Positions 11,175 through 22,803 of a stretch of 64,000 bases of DNA are shown here, in pieces; the stretch's first letter is position 1; each line of letters starts with the position of its first letter. Under the pieces are notes generated by a model that searched no databases, was not told where the DNA came from, and worked only from the letters and a program-made list of their open reading frames with translations. The stretch comes from Apis mellifera. Its lineage: Eukaryota > Arthropoda > Insecta > Hymenoptera > Apidae. Where the stretch lies: the NCBI RefSeq assembly GCF_003254395.2, contig NC_037644.1:11636086-11700085 (forward strand), read 5' to 3'. A program made the position numbers and the translations under genes.

Positions 11175-12967
11175 CGCACGAGCATTTTCATCACTCGAAA
11201 TCGAGCCTCGAGTTAACGAATCGTCGAGTTACGTTGTAACGTCGCGCGAACACGCTCAGCTGTGATCGCAATTACAGAAACGTTTCTCGAACGCCGTGCG
11301 ATCTCGGTCGAGCAGGTGGTTACCTTTCTTTCTTTCTTTCTTTTTTCTTAAATAAGAAGAAAATTGTACGATCATTTCGTAAAAGAAAATTGCCAAAGTG
11401 TCGCAAAGTGGTTCGAGATTGCATATTACTTTTATCTTCGAAATTATTCCCACCGAGAAAAAAAGTTACCTTACGTGACGTTCAAACTAATTAAATTCAA
11501 TAATTCTAAATTTACCGTCTCTTTTTCCCTTCTCGTTAAAGATTCGCTCGTGATTCATCTTCTAAGTTGGCGCAACTTAAGCCAAGTTTTATCTACAGCT
11601 TCTTCTTCTTCTTTTTCTTTTTTTTTTTAGAGCCTAGCAAAACAGGCCTAACGGAAGTTGCAGCGAGCGAGGTTAGTTAAGCAAAGGCGCAGCTGCATCC
11701 AACTCCTCTCTGAATATTTGATATTGGTGCATCGACGGTGCAACGATGGTTCTAAATAACGGGGGCAATAATGAGGCCCGTTCTTCGAGCACTTATCGGG
11801 CGTGCCGTAATATCTCAATCGATGGGACGATTGAATAAATAATACAACGGCCTTTTGCTGAAGTTTCGCGTCCGGGTAAAAGCGTTCTCCCATCGCCGCG
11901 TCGCCGTCGACTTATCGGCCAATTAAACACGCCGCGGGCCGCGGCCCACTGCTTACGTGTTCCACGTAGAGAAGAGCCAGCCCACGACGGACGATAATTC
12001 GAACGTCTCGTGAAAACCTCGTTATTAACGACGCGTTAACCGATAAGGGAACCGGGAAGAGCCGGGAATCCACATCCACGAGGCGATAAAATGTAAAGTT
12101 ATCTTTCGTCTCCAATGACGATAGGAATTAGAAGTTCGATCGAATCGACGCGTTCGAATTGATTTTAATATTCGTTGGACTCGTCGATGGATGAGCATTT
12201 ACAAAGAGAAAGAGAAAATCGTGGAATTGTATTGATGATAAGATGGGAAAAGGGATACGTTGATATTTATTATATAATTTTTATGCAAAATCAAATTTTT
12301 ATGGATACAAGAACTGAAGAAATGGATTTCTTCCGCCCCCTTTCGCGTGCATTCTTCCGTATTCAAACTTTGGACAAATGCATAAATATCCGTCTTGAGT
12401 CTTGAGTTTGCATAAGAATGAAAATCCCCGCAGTAAGGTTTTGCATAAAGGACAGAATAATTGATCTTAAAAATAGCGAAAAGAATGGAACAAGAAAAGT
12501 ATACGGAGACAGAATTTCTCCGTATATGTTTATAAAACGTTCCATCTCTCGTAAAATCTGTAATGTTCGTTCTTCATCCATGAAATTATTCAACGAGTTT
12601 ATACTTCTTCTTAATCGTTGTATAATAAAAGAACATAGTGGAAAAATAAAAAGTTGCGAGAAATCTCAGCGTCTCGAGGAAAAATCGTTTTTCTATCTGC
12701 AATCTACGATCGCGCAGCCAATCAAGTATTAATGCTCGCGGTTGTTACATTCAATTTTGAAACGAGCTCACCGCTGATTGTATGCCTCCGCCATAAATTC
12801 GCCCCCTTTCCTCCTGTCCCATCTTTCTCCGTTTACCCAGCCAAAGAATAATCTGAAGGAAAAAGTTAGCGATGCTTCTCATTGACTCTTAATGACAAAG
12901 CAACAATCATAAAAGTAAAAGAAGAATCTTATAAGAATACTTGAAAAATAATAATCATTTCGAAAGC
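11175..12967. other. Spacer with a high-complexity island at 11.64-12.11 kb
   Basis: Between about 11640 and 12110 the sequence is non-repetitive, GC-richer and lacks microsatellites, as conserved non-coding elements often are. I cannot test conservation. From 12120 to 12960 it is AT-rich and shows nothing. No gene recognised. Confidence 0.45.
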
Positions 12968-13220
12968 ATTATGCTTGTTAAAATTCGAATCTCGACACAT
13001 ATATTTCTATACCTAAATATTTCTATACCATAACCTTCGAATAAATACTCAAATTGGTCGAGAATCAGCGAGAGAAAGACTGAATGTTATGCAAAATTAT
13101 GCTTGTTAAAATTCGAATCTCGACACATATATTTCCCTAAATATTTCTATACTATAATCTTCGAATAAATACCCAAATTGGTCGAGAATCGGCGAGAGAA
13201 AGACTGGATGTTATGCAGAA
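12968..13220. repeat. Two-copy tandem repeat, about 128-bp unit
   Basis: ATTATGCTTGTTAAAATTCG starts one copy at 12968 and the next at 13096. Both copies continue through CTCGACACATATATTT, TTCGAATAAATAC and AGCGAGAGAAAGACTG/AATCGGCGAGAG to ATGTTATGCA. The second is slightly shorter, having lost TATA-rich bases, with a handful of substitutions. This is a recent local duplication. Confidence 0.9.
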
Positions 13221-13708
13221 GAGACGAGGCTGTGACGCGTCGTTGCTGATATTCCAGGTATTGATAATATAAACGAGCGGATTATTAACTCGGCCGGTAA
13301 CGTGTGTTGGCATGCGAGCCGTCATCTGTGCATGCTAGCCACCCACGTATACACGGGGAGCGTTCCTTCGAGCACGCCTCCACCGGGTGTCCGTAATGTA
13401 GCCGCGTTTCTGGCGTTGTTCTGGTGACTGGGTTGAATGTTAATTTCCCCGGCCACCGGGGAACAACGAAACTGGAAGGGAGAACGAGATCGGTCGGAAT
13501 TCACGGTGTGTTGATTATGTTTGCGGTTTTGATTACGATTTAAGTTATTCCTCCGGCCGGGGGTGGGACGCCTCCTTCCTGGATTCTAACGCCTAGCTGA
13601 ATTTTAAATCGACGAAACGTATTTAAGCTTTTCAAACCGCCTTTCAAGTGTCTGTTTTTCGCTCTTTTATCTGAAGATATTAAAATCAAACGGTTTATAA
13701 TAAAAAAG
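13221..13708. other. Non-coding spacer between two repeat blocks
   Basis: CpG-containing unique sequence with no recognisable gene or motif of weight. Confidence 0.5.
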
Positions 13709-14897
13709 AAACGATCTTTGTATTTCAGATGCGTATTCCGTTGATCGAGAAAAGTTTAAAATAGTGGAAGAAGGAAAAAATCAGGGTTTCCCATAATAAA
13801 ATTGGAAAGAAATTTCTGAGTTTTTAAATTTTGAAATTCTCCACTTGGATCGATCCATGAACGGACGATCTTCTTATTTCAAGTATATGTATATTTCGTA
13901 TTTTATAATTGAGAAAAACTTAAAATATGGAAAGAAGAAAAAACCTGAGTTTCTAAATTTTGAAATTCTCCACTTGGATCGATCCGTGAACGGACAATCT
14001 TTTTATTTCAGGTACACATACATTTTGTATTTTATAATTGAGAAAAGCTTAAAATAGAAACAATGAAGAAGAAACAATATGTGAGTTTCTAAATTTTGAA
14101 ATTCTCCACTTGGATCGATCCGTGAACGGACGATCTTTTTATTTCAAGTACATATATATTTTATATTTTATAATTGAGAAAATATAAAAATAGGGGAAGA
14201 AGAAAAAACATGTGAGTTTCTAAATTTTGAAATTCTCCACTTGGATCGATCCATGAACGGACAATCTTTTTATTTCAAGTACATATATATTTCGTATTTT
14301 ATAATTGAGAAAAGCTTAAAATAGAAACAATGAAGAAGAAACAATATGTGAGTTTCTAAATTTTGAAATTCTCCACTTGGATCGATCCGTGAACGGACGA
14401 TCTTTTTATTTCAAGTACATATATATTTGTATTTTATAATTGAGAAAAGCTTAAAATAGAAACAATGAAGAAGAAACAATATGTGAGTTTCTAAATTTTG
14501 AAATTCTCCACTTGGATCGATCCATGAAAGGACAATCTTTTTATTTCAAGTACATATATATTTTATATCTTATAATTGAAAAAAGCTTAAAATAAAAACA
14601 ATGAAGAAGAAATGTGTGAGTTTCTAAATTTTGAAATTCTCCACTTAGATCGATCCGTGAACGGACAATCTTTTTATTTCAGGTACATGTATATTTGTAT
14701 TTTATAATTGAGAAAAGCTTAAAATAGAAACAATGAAGAAGAAACAATATGTGAATTTCTAAATTTTGAAATTCTCCACTTGGATCGATCCATGAACGGA
14801 CAATCTTTTTATTTCAAGTACATATACATTCTGTATTTTATAATTGAGAAAAGCTTAAAATAGGGGAAGAAGAAAATTTTGAAATTCTCCACGGATT
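13709..14897. repeat. Minisatellite, about 132-bp unit, eight full copies plus partial ends
   Basis: The landmark ATTCTCCACTTGGATCGATC begins copies at 13836, 13965, 14101, 14232, 14368, 14503, 14636 and 14771, and a truncated, diverged copy at 14884. Spacing is 129-136 bp. Each unit has an AT-rich body (TTTCTAAATTTTGAA, ATTTTATAATTGAGAAAAGC) and a GC-richer core whose arms GATCGATCCGT and ACGGACGATC are complementary apart from one extra A. A degenerate left end begins near 13709. Sub-variants alternate (CCATGAACGGACAATC against CCGTGAACGGACGATC), as expected from unequal exchange. Confidence 0.95.
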
Positions 14898-16620
14898 GGA
14901 TGTAAGCTCCGTTACTCGAATCTTCCAGCTCGATTGTCCCTATTTCGATTCGCAACGAGGCAAAAGTAGACTGCACACCCTGTACGTGTGCACGCACGAG
15001 CGCCGCCGCCCCTTTCGCGCATTCTTTTTTTGGTGGATAGATAGGAAAGGGCAGGGAGACGAGGCGGATATACGAAGCAGGAGGGTGGAAAGTCAGGTAC
15101 GTGAGGATATGCGTGCACGCGTTATATTGATCTTATAACGGACGAGTGCGTGTTGGCAGGCACAGGTAACGCACACGCGTTACCGGCAACGCGTTCGCCG
15201 ATCCGAACGAGGGTGTTCCCTTCTCTGCCTCGATACGGCAACCCGTTTTACCCGACCTTCCCCTTTGCCTTTCGCGCCCACGATAGCTACTTCTAATTCG
15301 CGTTGATAAGCAAAAACTGGCCGCGATAACTCATTGATCAACTGATACCTCGCGTACACCTGCTCGTATTCACGCTGCGAATTTCACGCTGCCTCCGATG
15401 CGGCTTCCAACAGCGTACAACCTTTATCTCTCGTAGTATTTCTCCATCGATCTCGAATTCTCTTCTCGAAGAATTGTTGCCAAATTTTTATTCCATTCGT
15501 ATTTTTGTACGAAAGTTAATTAGATCCGTTCGAACCAATCTATTACTTGTCTCTTCGCGTTAAGAAGAAGGAAGAATATTAGATAGTAGATAGATGATAT
15601 ATATTTAAAGAAAATACTTATTTTTCGATATTTACGAAACAAATTTTAAGAAATAATTCTTCCAAAACTTTCTGCTCGACCAATTCACCTCACAAAATCC
15701 AAAATAAAATTCTCCTTGAATCGCTTTCGTTCGTTTTCGAGAGAAGATATCGTTGAAAAATCGCACGATCCCTTAAAACGCGAATCTGGCCACGTGGCAA
15801 ACTCTAAAGAGAGAGAAGGGGATGGTGTGGGCCACGCGCTGGTGGCCAGTCACGGAAGAGTGGGTGGGCAGGAAAGCTGGCCTCGGCGTAGACGCACCTG
15901 AGCCCCCCTCGTTTCCCGGAGCACGCTAATTCCCACAGACGGGGCTCTTTAAGCGGCGTCTGTGCGCCCGCGAGTGGCGCCCATTGTGGCGGCGGGAAAA
16001 AACGAAAACAAAGAGAAGAAGAAGGTGAATGGAGGGAGGGAATCTTGCGGGAGTGGCAAAGGAGTTTGCGGAAATTTTTATTTTTATTTTTTTCTCTCGA
16101 AGTTGGTAACGACGGCGCAGAAATGGCCGTCGTTTGTGGGGACGACGCATTATCGCTGGGAAATATTTAAAAAAAATCCTTTTCCCCCGGACGCTTCGTC
16201 GGGACGAGAGTGCCCTGTTGCGTACGTACGTATTATTATACGCATATATTACGGCGTGCACGCGCGTAGCATGAATATACGCGGAAGCATTGTGAATGTT
16301 TTTCGAAAAAAGCGGGCGCAATCGTGGTAATTATTATAAGGGGGAGGGAAATGGGTCTTATATGTGGATGTTAACGTATCGCAGCGGTGATCGCGGATAG
16401 ATAGTTTTTCGAACAAAAGAATGAAAAGAGAGAAAATGGTGTGCACGAGGCGAAACGAAGCGTGGAACACGTCTGATCGTCGTTGAAGGGGGTGGTTTTT
16501 CGGGATCGATCGAATGGTTCGAATGCACGTCGGTGATAAACGTTCGCAAATATTACCCTCTGCTGTGTTATTCCTGTGTTGATCCGTCTGGAGAGAGATA
16601 TCTGTCTCTCGCGTATTCCT
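14898..16620. other. Non-coding spacer, CpG-rich in parts
   Basis: About 14990-15260 and 15770-16000 are CpG-rich, while 15530-15720 is AT-rich. No gene recognised. A run of alternating purine-pyrimidine steps lies at about 16215-16275 (GCGTACGTACGT, GTGCACGCGCG). Confidence 0.5.
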
Positions 16621-16651
16621 TAAAAAAAAAAAAAAAGAAAAGAAAAGAAAC
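16621..16651. repeat. A-rich tract
   Basis: About 15 A residues followed by AAAAG units. Confidence 0.85.
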
Positions 16652-17093
16652 TGAAGAACACTGTTTCGTACGAAAAGTTGCTCGAGCTCTTTTCTCGCAT
16701 CGTCACGTGAACGAAGAAATCGAACGAGCGAGTCAAAAATATCATCGAATATCATGGGAATATAACATACACGATAAAAATTCTTTGCATCTATTTCTCT
16801 CTTACGACACGAGTCTTACGGTGTTGTTCCAAGGAAGAGCGATAAAACCACTTGCAGCTCTCCATCCAATGCTAAATCGCTGCTAAATCGGTCTTCCAAC
16901 GTTCGCCGAAAGAATACAAGCTGCGCGTTATCCTCGAAACTCGAAAGAAGTCGTCTGCCACTCTTTGGCTCTTTGTACCTCTCGTTCAAACGGGGCGGCC
17001 GATCGGCGGCCGTTGCGAAACATCGTTAGTCATCCGCGGGGGCGGAGAACCGGCAATTTCGCGTTTTCAAAGGCTCAGTCCCGATCCACTGAG
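16652..17093. other. Non-coding spacer
   Basis: No gene or repeat of note. A CpG-rich block at 16980-17060 precedes the next microsatellite pair. Confidence 0.5.
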
Positions 17094-17249
17094 CTCTCTC
17101 TCTCTCTCTCTCTCTCGCGATTCGCCGCCGGCGAATGGCCGGTAACCGCGATAAAATTATCGCTCGGTTCGAGTTGGCTGCGCGAAATGCCGAAGAGAGA
17201 ACCAGAGAGAGAGAGAAAGAGAGAGAGAGAGTGGCGCGTGTGAGCGAGA

Positions 17250-17288
<39 letters not shown>
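17094..17288. repeat. Convergent (CT)n and (GA)n tracts
   Basis: A CT run (17094-17116) is followed by GA runs at 17203-17231 and 17253-17288. The CT run is complementary to either GA run, so a long hairpin could form. GAGA-factor binding is possible in insects for such tracts, but nothing here shows a promoter. Confidence 0.85.
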
Positions 17289-17290
<2 letters not shown>

Positions 17291-18619
17291 GAAGGAAAAG
17301 GCGATGGAGAACCGCTCGCGAGGCATCAAAGAGCTATAATTGGACGTCAGGTTGTAAGGGGATCTATATTTAGGACGATGCCTGCGAAACCGTATGGGAG
17401 GCCAACCGGCCACCTTCTCGCAGGGCACCTACGAGCGCAAAGGGCAGACCTCTTAACGTCACGAGAGCCACGAATTATTGCGCCATTCCGGTCACTTAGG
17501 GTGCGACCGGCCCTTATTACCGCTACACCCCCTTCGCTCTCGCGTCCTCTTCCGCTCTCGCGCCCGCTTCGATCGATCGGGAAAAACCTGTCGTTCCCGC
17601 CTCTTCCGTTCCTGCTCGTTCCATCTTTTCCACCTTGGCCGCTGAATCATTTATCGTTGTTTCTTCTTCCACCATGAAATACCTCCTCCCTCTTGAATAC
17701 TTTAGATTTCTCGCGCGGGTGCTTCTACGTATCTTCTTGACGTCGTTGATTCTTCTTCTTCTCGCAATCAAATCTTTCTCGTTTAACGCGCAACGGGAAG
17801 AAAAACGGCCAAACTTTTAATATCCTCCGTAAGAATATTCGAACATCGATGGAACGAAATAGGAAGTGATAAAGGAATTGTGATAATTGCCAATTGTTTG
17901 AATTTCTTTGATACTATTATTGTATTAGATATAACATGTATAAGATTGAAAAATGTATTATCGAATAACGAATGCGAAGCCGCGTTGCTTATTAAAAATA
18001 CAGGAAATATTAACGTTGGGCGATCGATGGTCCCCCCCTGTTTAGGGAACCATCGCCGGGAGAGGAGGGTGAATAAAATCAAATTTTCGCCTTAAGAACG
18101 CGCGAAACATGATTAATGTATGTCACGTAGGAGGTTGGATAGAGGAAAATGAGACGCCCCCGCGCATTTAAGGCTGTTTTTCAACTGGAACTTCCCTTCC
18201 AGGGCTTGAATAATACCCTCACCCTTACCTACGTAGTGAAAATGGCGAATAAACTGCAAACTTTTTTTCCCCCCCCGTACACTCCTCTTTAGTTCGGAAG
18301 AGTAAAAAAATATAGTCTGCGGGTCGGAAATTATATTTTTTTTTCTTCTTCCTCCTCCTTTTTTATTTTCTCCCGTCCCTCGCGTAACCCACCACACCGC
18401 GTGTAACTTTATTAAAGGGATCTTGTATTCAATTTAGAGAGGATTCCGAAAAGACATTTTTTCCCTGACAGATACGGCCCCTCCCTCGATGGAGGGAGAA
18501 GGAGGAGAAAGAAGAAGTTGTAAGCCCGTAAGCTCATCAAAATATTTACCTCGGCTCGTTTCTTTTTCTTCGAACAACCACCGACCCCGACCGCCATCCT
18601 AGTATTTTAATGCGGATCG
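17289..18619. other. Non-coding spacer
   Basis: The GC-rich part at 17300-17640 gives an Arg/Pro/Ser-rich plus-strand reading with no family likeness. About 17820-18010 is AT-rich. A polypyrimidine block lies at about 18330-18370. Confidence 0.5.
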
Positions 18620-18752
18620 ATGAGGTACGCAGATGTGCTTTCGAAGTTTCACGGAAACTCCGGCGTGCGACGATTCTTAACCGTGCTTCGGGGAAATCGT
18701 TTTACGGGATTGGAATACGGTCATCCGGGACTTGGAACAGCCGTGGTGGAAG
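18620..18752 (+). CDS. Weak candidate translation-start exon, product unknown
   Basis: An ATG at 18620, preceded by an in-frame TAA at 18608-18610, opens 44 codons of balanced composition (start Met-Arg-Tyr-Ala-Asp-Val-Leu-Ser; later Gly-Leu-Glu-Tyr-Gly-His-Pro-Gly). They lead to a donor-like GGAAG|GTAAAC, with GT at 18753-18754. No family is recognised. The initiator context before the ATG (gatcg) is ordinary. No downstream exon in the matching phase could be identified by eye, and readings of this length are expected by chance in 64 kb. Confidence 0.12.
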
Positions 18753-21700
18753 GTAAACGTATCTTCTTTACCTTTTTGCTTCGAATACAAGCATTTTTAT
18801 CGAAAATATAATTCGTATCGTGTTGCAATTATTCGGATTCGATACTTTGTTCCCTGTTCTGGAAGAGGGATTCCCTGTAAAAATCAGATATTGGTCAATT
18901 ATTGAAGAAAGAAGTTGTGAACCCGATTAAAATAGGAATTGTGATTATTATTTGTCGTCAAAACTATTTCACGATATTAGTGGATACATTTTACAAATTA
19001 TTTTGTCTAATGTTCGTTCTTCCATTTTCCAAAATAATTTAATACATTTCCTTTAATTGTAGAATATTATCGGGGACAAAAGTGGAAAACGTGCAACAAT
19101 CTTCGAGCGATCGATCAAAGGTGAAGAGTAATTCATGGGGGGAGGAGGAAGGAAGGAGAGGAGGTTGGCAGAGTGGATCGCAGCTTTAGAAAAACTACGT
19201 GCCCGTTTAATTAGTGCAATTTATCGATTGGCCGTGTAAAAGTGTCTACATATTCTCGAGCCAGCAGGAATATTGCTCTCCGATCAGCAATTTTCTGACC
19301 CGAGTACCTCGAGCACCTTCGACCCGACACCACCCTTCAAGCGCTCGAGCGTTCATCGAGTGTTTCCGTACACCCTTGGGAAGTCGAAAGGGTAGTGCTC
19401 GAACGGCCGCTTGAGCAGCTTCGTCTCGATTTCCGTCGAGCAGTTAGTAACGCGATCTGTCGTCGATTTATTTTCCACCCCTTCTTTTCTTTTATTCCCT
19501 TCATCTCTCTCTCTCTCTCTGCTTTTTTCTCTCCCACTTTTCGCCACCGCCATTCGCACGGGAATATCGAGAGAGGGGCCACACCACGATCAAAACCGAA
19601 GATATTATTGAAGCGCAGGCCAGACGTCGTTCACTGAATAATTAAGAAAGTCACGAGGCGGGCCGAGTTACGTTCTAATTGCAATATGAGACGTTTCCTT
19701 GCCTCGGTTTGAAACACCATTCACGACGAAGACGATTCTATTCCGCATAGTTTCCGTGGCGCGGGACTTTCTTCTACGCCTCGCGTAGAAAATTGTTTCC
19801 CGAGAACGAGATTCTCCCTCGACGGGAGATGAACGGGCGTAATTGCACTTTTACAATTGCCAGAGGTGATGCTGTTGGGGATGATGGAACGAATGGGATG
19901 GAACGAGAGAGATAAATTTTGAAATGTGTCCAATTAAATACAGGATATAAGTTGGATGTATCGTTGGAAATATCGTCTCGTCGGGGAGGGATAAATATCG
20001 AGAATCTTCTCGTGTATAATAATCGTGTACCATTTACCACGGAATTTAAGATTAACTGACTAATGAATAATGAAAAAACAAGAAATATCATAATGAAAGT
20101 TATCTCTCGCGATAATCGTTATCCGATGAGATAAAATCGTCCCCTTTTTGCCACAGGCATGAATGTATAATTCCGATAATTCGCGGAAATTTATCCCTAC
20201 TTTATATGCAAAATTCTAAGATAACTATCGAAATCGATATTTTTAAATTGAATTTATTATAAACTTCAATTTCACTATCAAACGTATCGTATTGTAATTT
20301 GAAAGTAAATTAGAAAAAAAGAATTCACTTCTTCCTTTCTCAAAGAGAAGAACGTTCACTTTGAAACAAATATAATAATAAAGTATATAATAAAGTATAA
20401 CTTCAATATAATCAGAGACAACATTCGTAATTTCAAAAATACATTTCTATATATATACACACACGTTGCTTATAATAAATCCTATATTTATAACCTAATA
20501 TTATAAATTATTAGATCATCCCAAAATTCGCCAACTTCATAAAAAAAAAAAAGAGAGAAAAGGAAGTCAAATATCATCGTCTCGTTGTGATCCGCAATAC
20601 GATCGACGGCACAATCCCATGATCCCATCGCGCATCCCAATTGAAAAAACGGGTGATTGTCCACGGGTCGGGAAAGTATGCTAAGCGCCCGGACCCCTTT
20701 TCGATCCCTTCATGGTGGATTAACGGAGTCACGGGGGTACGGCGCACGTAAACACACGTTCCTGCGGCGGGTCAGGATCCGTCTGACAGGAGGGTTGAAG
20801 ACGGCTCCATTCTGGAACGGGATTAACGGCGACGCGGGGAATTCGAAAAAGCAACCCTTGACAGCTTAATGCCGATCAGAGTGTAAGCCGGCCATTTAAC
20901 CGGTCCCAGATATTCCGTTTGGTCATAACGCGCGCAGCTGATTTCCTTTCGCCTACTCGTCTTACTTGCCTGCGAAAACTTTACCCCCATCCTCTCTCTC
21001 TTCTTTTTTTTTTGCCCCGCGGTTAAATCCTTGACGTCGGGAAACTTGCAAGTGGCTGTCCCGGTGAAAGGGATTTTGTTGTGGATTCGGGATATTTCTC
21101 CTTTAAATTTTCGCGTGATTTCTTGGCGATCTTTTTTTTCTCTGCGAGAAGGAGAGAGAGAGCGTTTTCAATCGGGGAAAGCGTTCGTGAAAGGTGAATG
21201 GCGAATCGTTGGGAAATGATGGTCGAGTTTCGAGCTGAATGGTGGTTGTTTAAATCGATGCACGTGAATTTTTCTCCTTTTTTGAAGAGACATGGATCCA
21301 CAGTGAAGAGTTTATTTATCGAAGAAATGAAAGAGAATGAAAGGGGAGATTATTCTTCGTGCAATCCGAAAATCGATGATAATTTTTGATCGCAAGTGCA
21401 ATTCAGAAGAAACGGTGGGAATATTGTAATTATAAAATAACGATTCGGACGGTGATGAGATTCGATTCGTTAAAATGTTTCCAGTTTGATAAAAAAAGAA
21501 AATTGAATCGTTTAAATTTTAACGCACTTCATAAATACAATAATATTCTGGGAAGAAATAATGCGAGGCAGAAATGAATTTCGGTTCATTCAACCTCCTT
21601 CTGCAATAATTATTCGTTATATTTAAAATAAAACGTAACGGGAAAAAATAAAATTACCTACGATGTTACAACAGCGTAATTAATTCGCGAAAAGCGATCC

Positions 21701-21831
21701 ACGATTATTTTTAATCCGCCCTCTCCGTTCCGGTCTCTTTATCTTTACCGAAAAACCGTATTGTTGCATTGTTTCGGATGAATGGCGTTATTCTACACGT
21801 TAACGTGGAAACATTTATTACCAGGAAAAAG
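18753..21831. other. Non-coding spacer, AT-rich at 20.16-20.57 kb
   Basis: Between 20160 and 20570 the sequence is very AT-rich with (TA)n/(CA)n bits near 20450 and an A-run at about 20540. A perfect hairpin, TTCTACGC-CTC-GCGTAGAA, lies at 19772-19790. A CT run occurs at about 19505-19521. No gene recognised. Confidence 0.5.
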
Positions 21832-21853
21832 AAGAGAGAGAGAGAGAGAGAGA
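21832..21853. repeat. (GA)n microsatellite
   Basis: GA run of about eleven units. Confidence 0.9.
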
Positions 21854-21964
21854 AAGGGAGGAAAAAAGAGCGCATTGTTCGACGATAAATTCACCACGCG
21901 CCACACGATGTTAGTCGATCACGTGATCGAAGAGTCGAAACGGCGACGGCGCGTGAAGCGCACC

Positions 21965-22363
21965 TTATCGGGGCGCAAATAGCAAGATTCGTTCGATGAC
22001 CTCACTCAGCGCCTCTTTCATGTCCTCAAACGTGCACGTGAAACACGGATTAACTCGGATAAGATGAAAATAATCACCGTCCCCTTCCCTCTTATTCGTC
22101 CCGATTTTTAAAACGCGCCACTTAATCGCACCGTCCTCGAAGCTTTCCACGAAGCAACGCCCCAATGTTGACACTGTCCAACCATTAGCGGCTTTATCTA
22201 CTCGCTTCGTATCATCGGCCGAAATAGAATTTCTCTTTGTTTCCGACCAGCCACGAAAACTGTCTTGGATCTTGATAGCGCCGTTTCGTGGCCCATTAAG
22301 ACGCCCCGTTATTGATCTTTTGTCCAGACGGATGGGACGAGTATTGGCGTTAAATATGTACAC
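21965..22363 (-). CDS. Unrecognised 132-codon open reading frame
   Basis: A minus-strand frame runs from an ATG at 22363 to a TAA at 21965. Its composition is unusually even for this window: no homopolymer runs, ordinary use of all residue classes, several Trp and Cys, and a C-terminal part that could be helical (Glu-Asp-Met-Lys-Glu-Ala-Leu-Ser-Glu-Val-Ile-Glu-Arg-Ile). No signal peptide, membrane segment or known motif is visible, and I recognise no family. The opposite strand is closed in most frames here, unlike the CpG-rich artefacts. Against it: no clear promoter, no evident splice partners, and some readings of this length are expected by chance. An exon of a larger gene or a small orphan gene are the alternatives. 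Confidence 0.2.
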   Translation of the reverse strand: MYIFNANTRPIRLDKRSITGRLNGPRNGAIKIQDSFRGWSETKRNSISADDTKRVDKAANGWTVSTLGRCFVESFEDGAIKWRVLKIGTNKREGDGDYFHLIRVNPCFTCTFEDMKEALSEVIERILLFAPR

Positions 22364-22782
22364 GTTGAATCATTTTTAACGTAGTTGGAATATCTTACTT
22401 GTAAGAGAAATTTCGATAATTGAATATGAAATAATTTTAAATTAAAAATTTTAATTTTACGAATTTTACCAAAATTTATAATTCAAGAATGTTGATGACA
22501 AATCATCTTAAATTAGAAGAAACAAATAAATAAAGTTTTTCACAACTATCTAACAACGCGAATACATTTCGTCTGCCATGAAAGCAAAGAAATTTCTCTG
22601 TCTCGGCAAAAGAAAAAAAAACTCCAAAACTCGAGGAAAGGATTAAACCCGAAGAAGGGAAACAACCCCGTCGGAGCCGCGGTTACCTGACTATTCTTAT
22701 CCATGGCCTAGTCGCAGATGGTGACGTTGTACGTTCGAAAACATCAGGGCTGGCAGGCATCACAGCCTGGACATCCCTCTCC
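22364..22782. other. AT-rich spacer
   Basis: 22380-22560 is AT-rich. Nothing recognised apart from a short minus-strand ATG reading (Met-Asp-Lys-Asn-Ser-Gln) that ends at a donor-like CAG|GTAACC near 22687, too short to call. Confidence 0.45.
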
Positions 22783-22803
22783 CTCTCTCTCTCTCTCTCT
22801 CTC
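22783..22803. repeat. (CT)n microsatellite
   Basis: CT run of about ten units. Confidence 0.9.

Noticed and set aside
10441..11265. 274-codon plus-strand open reading, longest in the window
   Set aside because: Built from A-tracts, pyrimidine tracts and a CT microsatellite; no domain, no splice structure, and residue use follows base composition.
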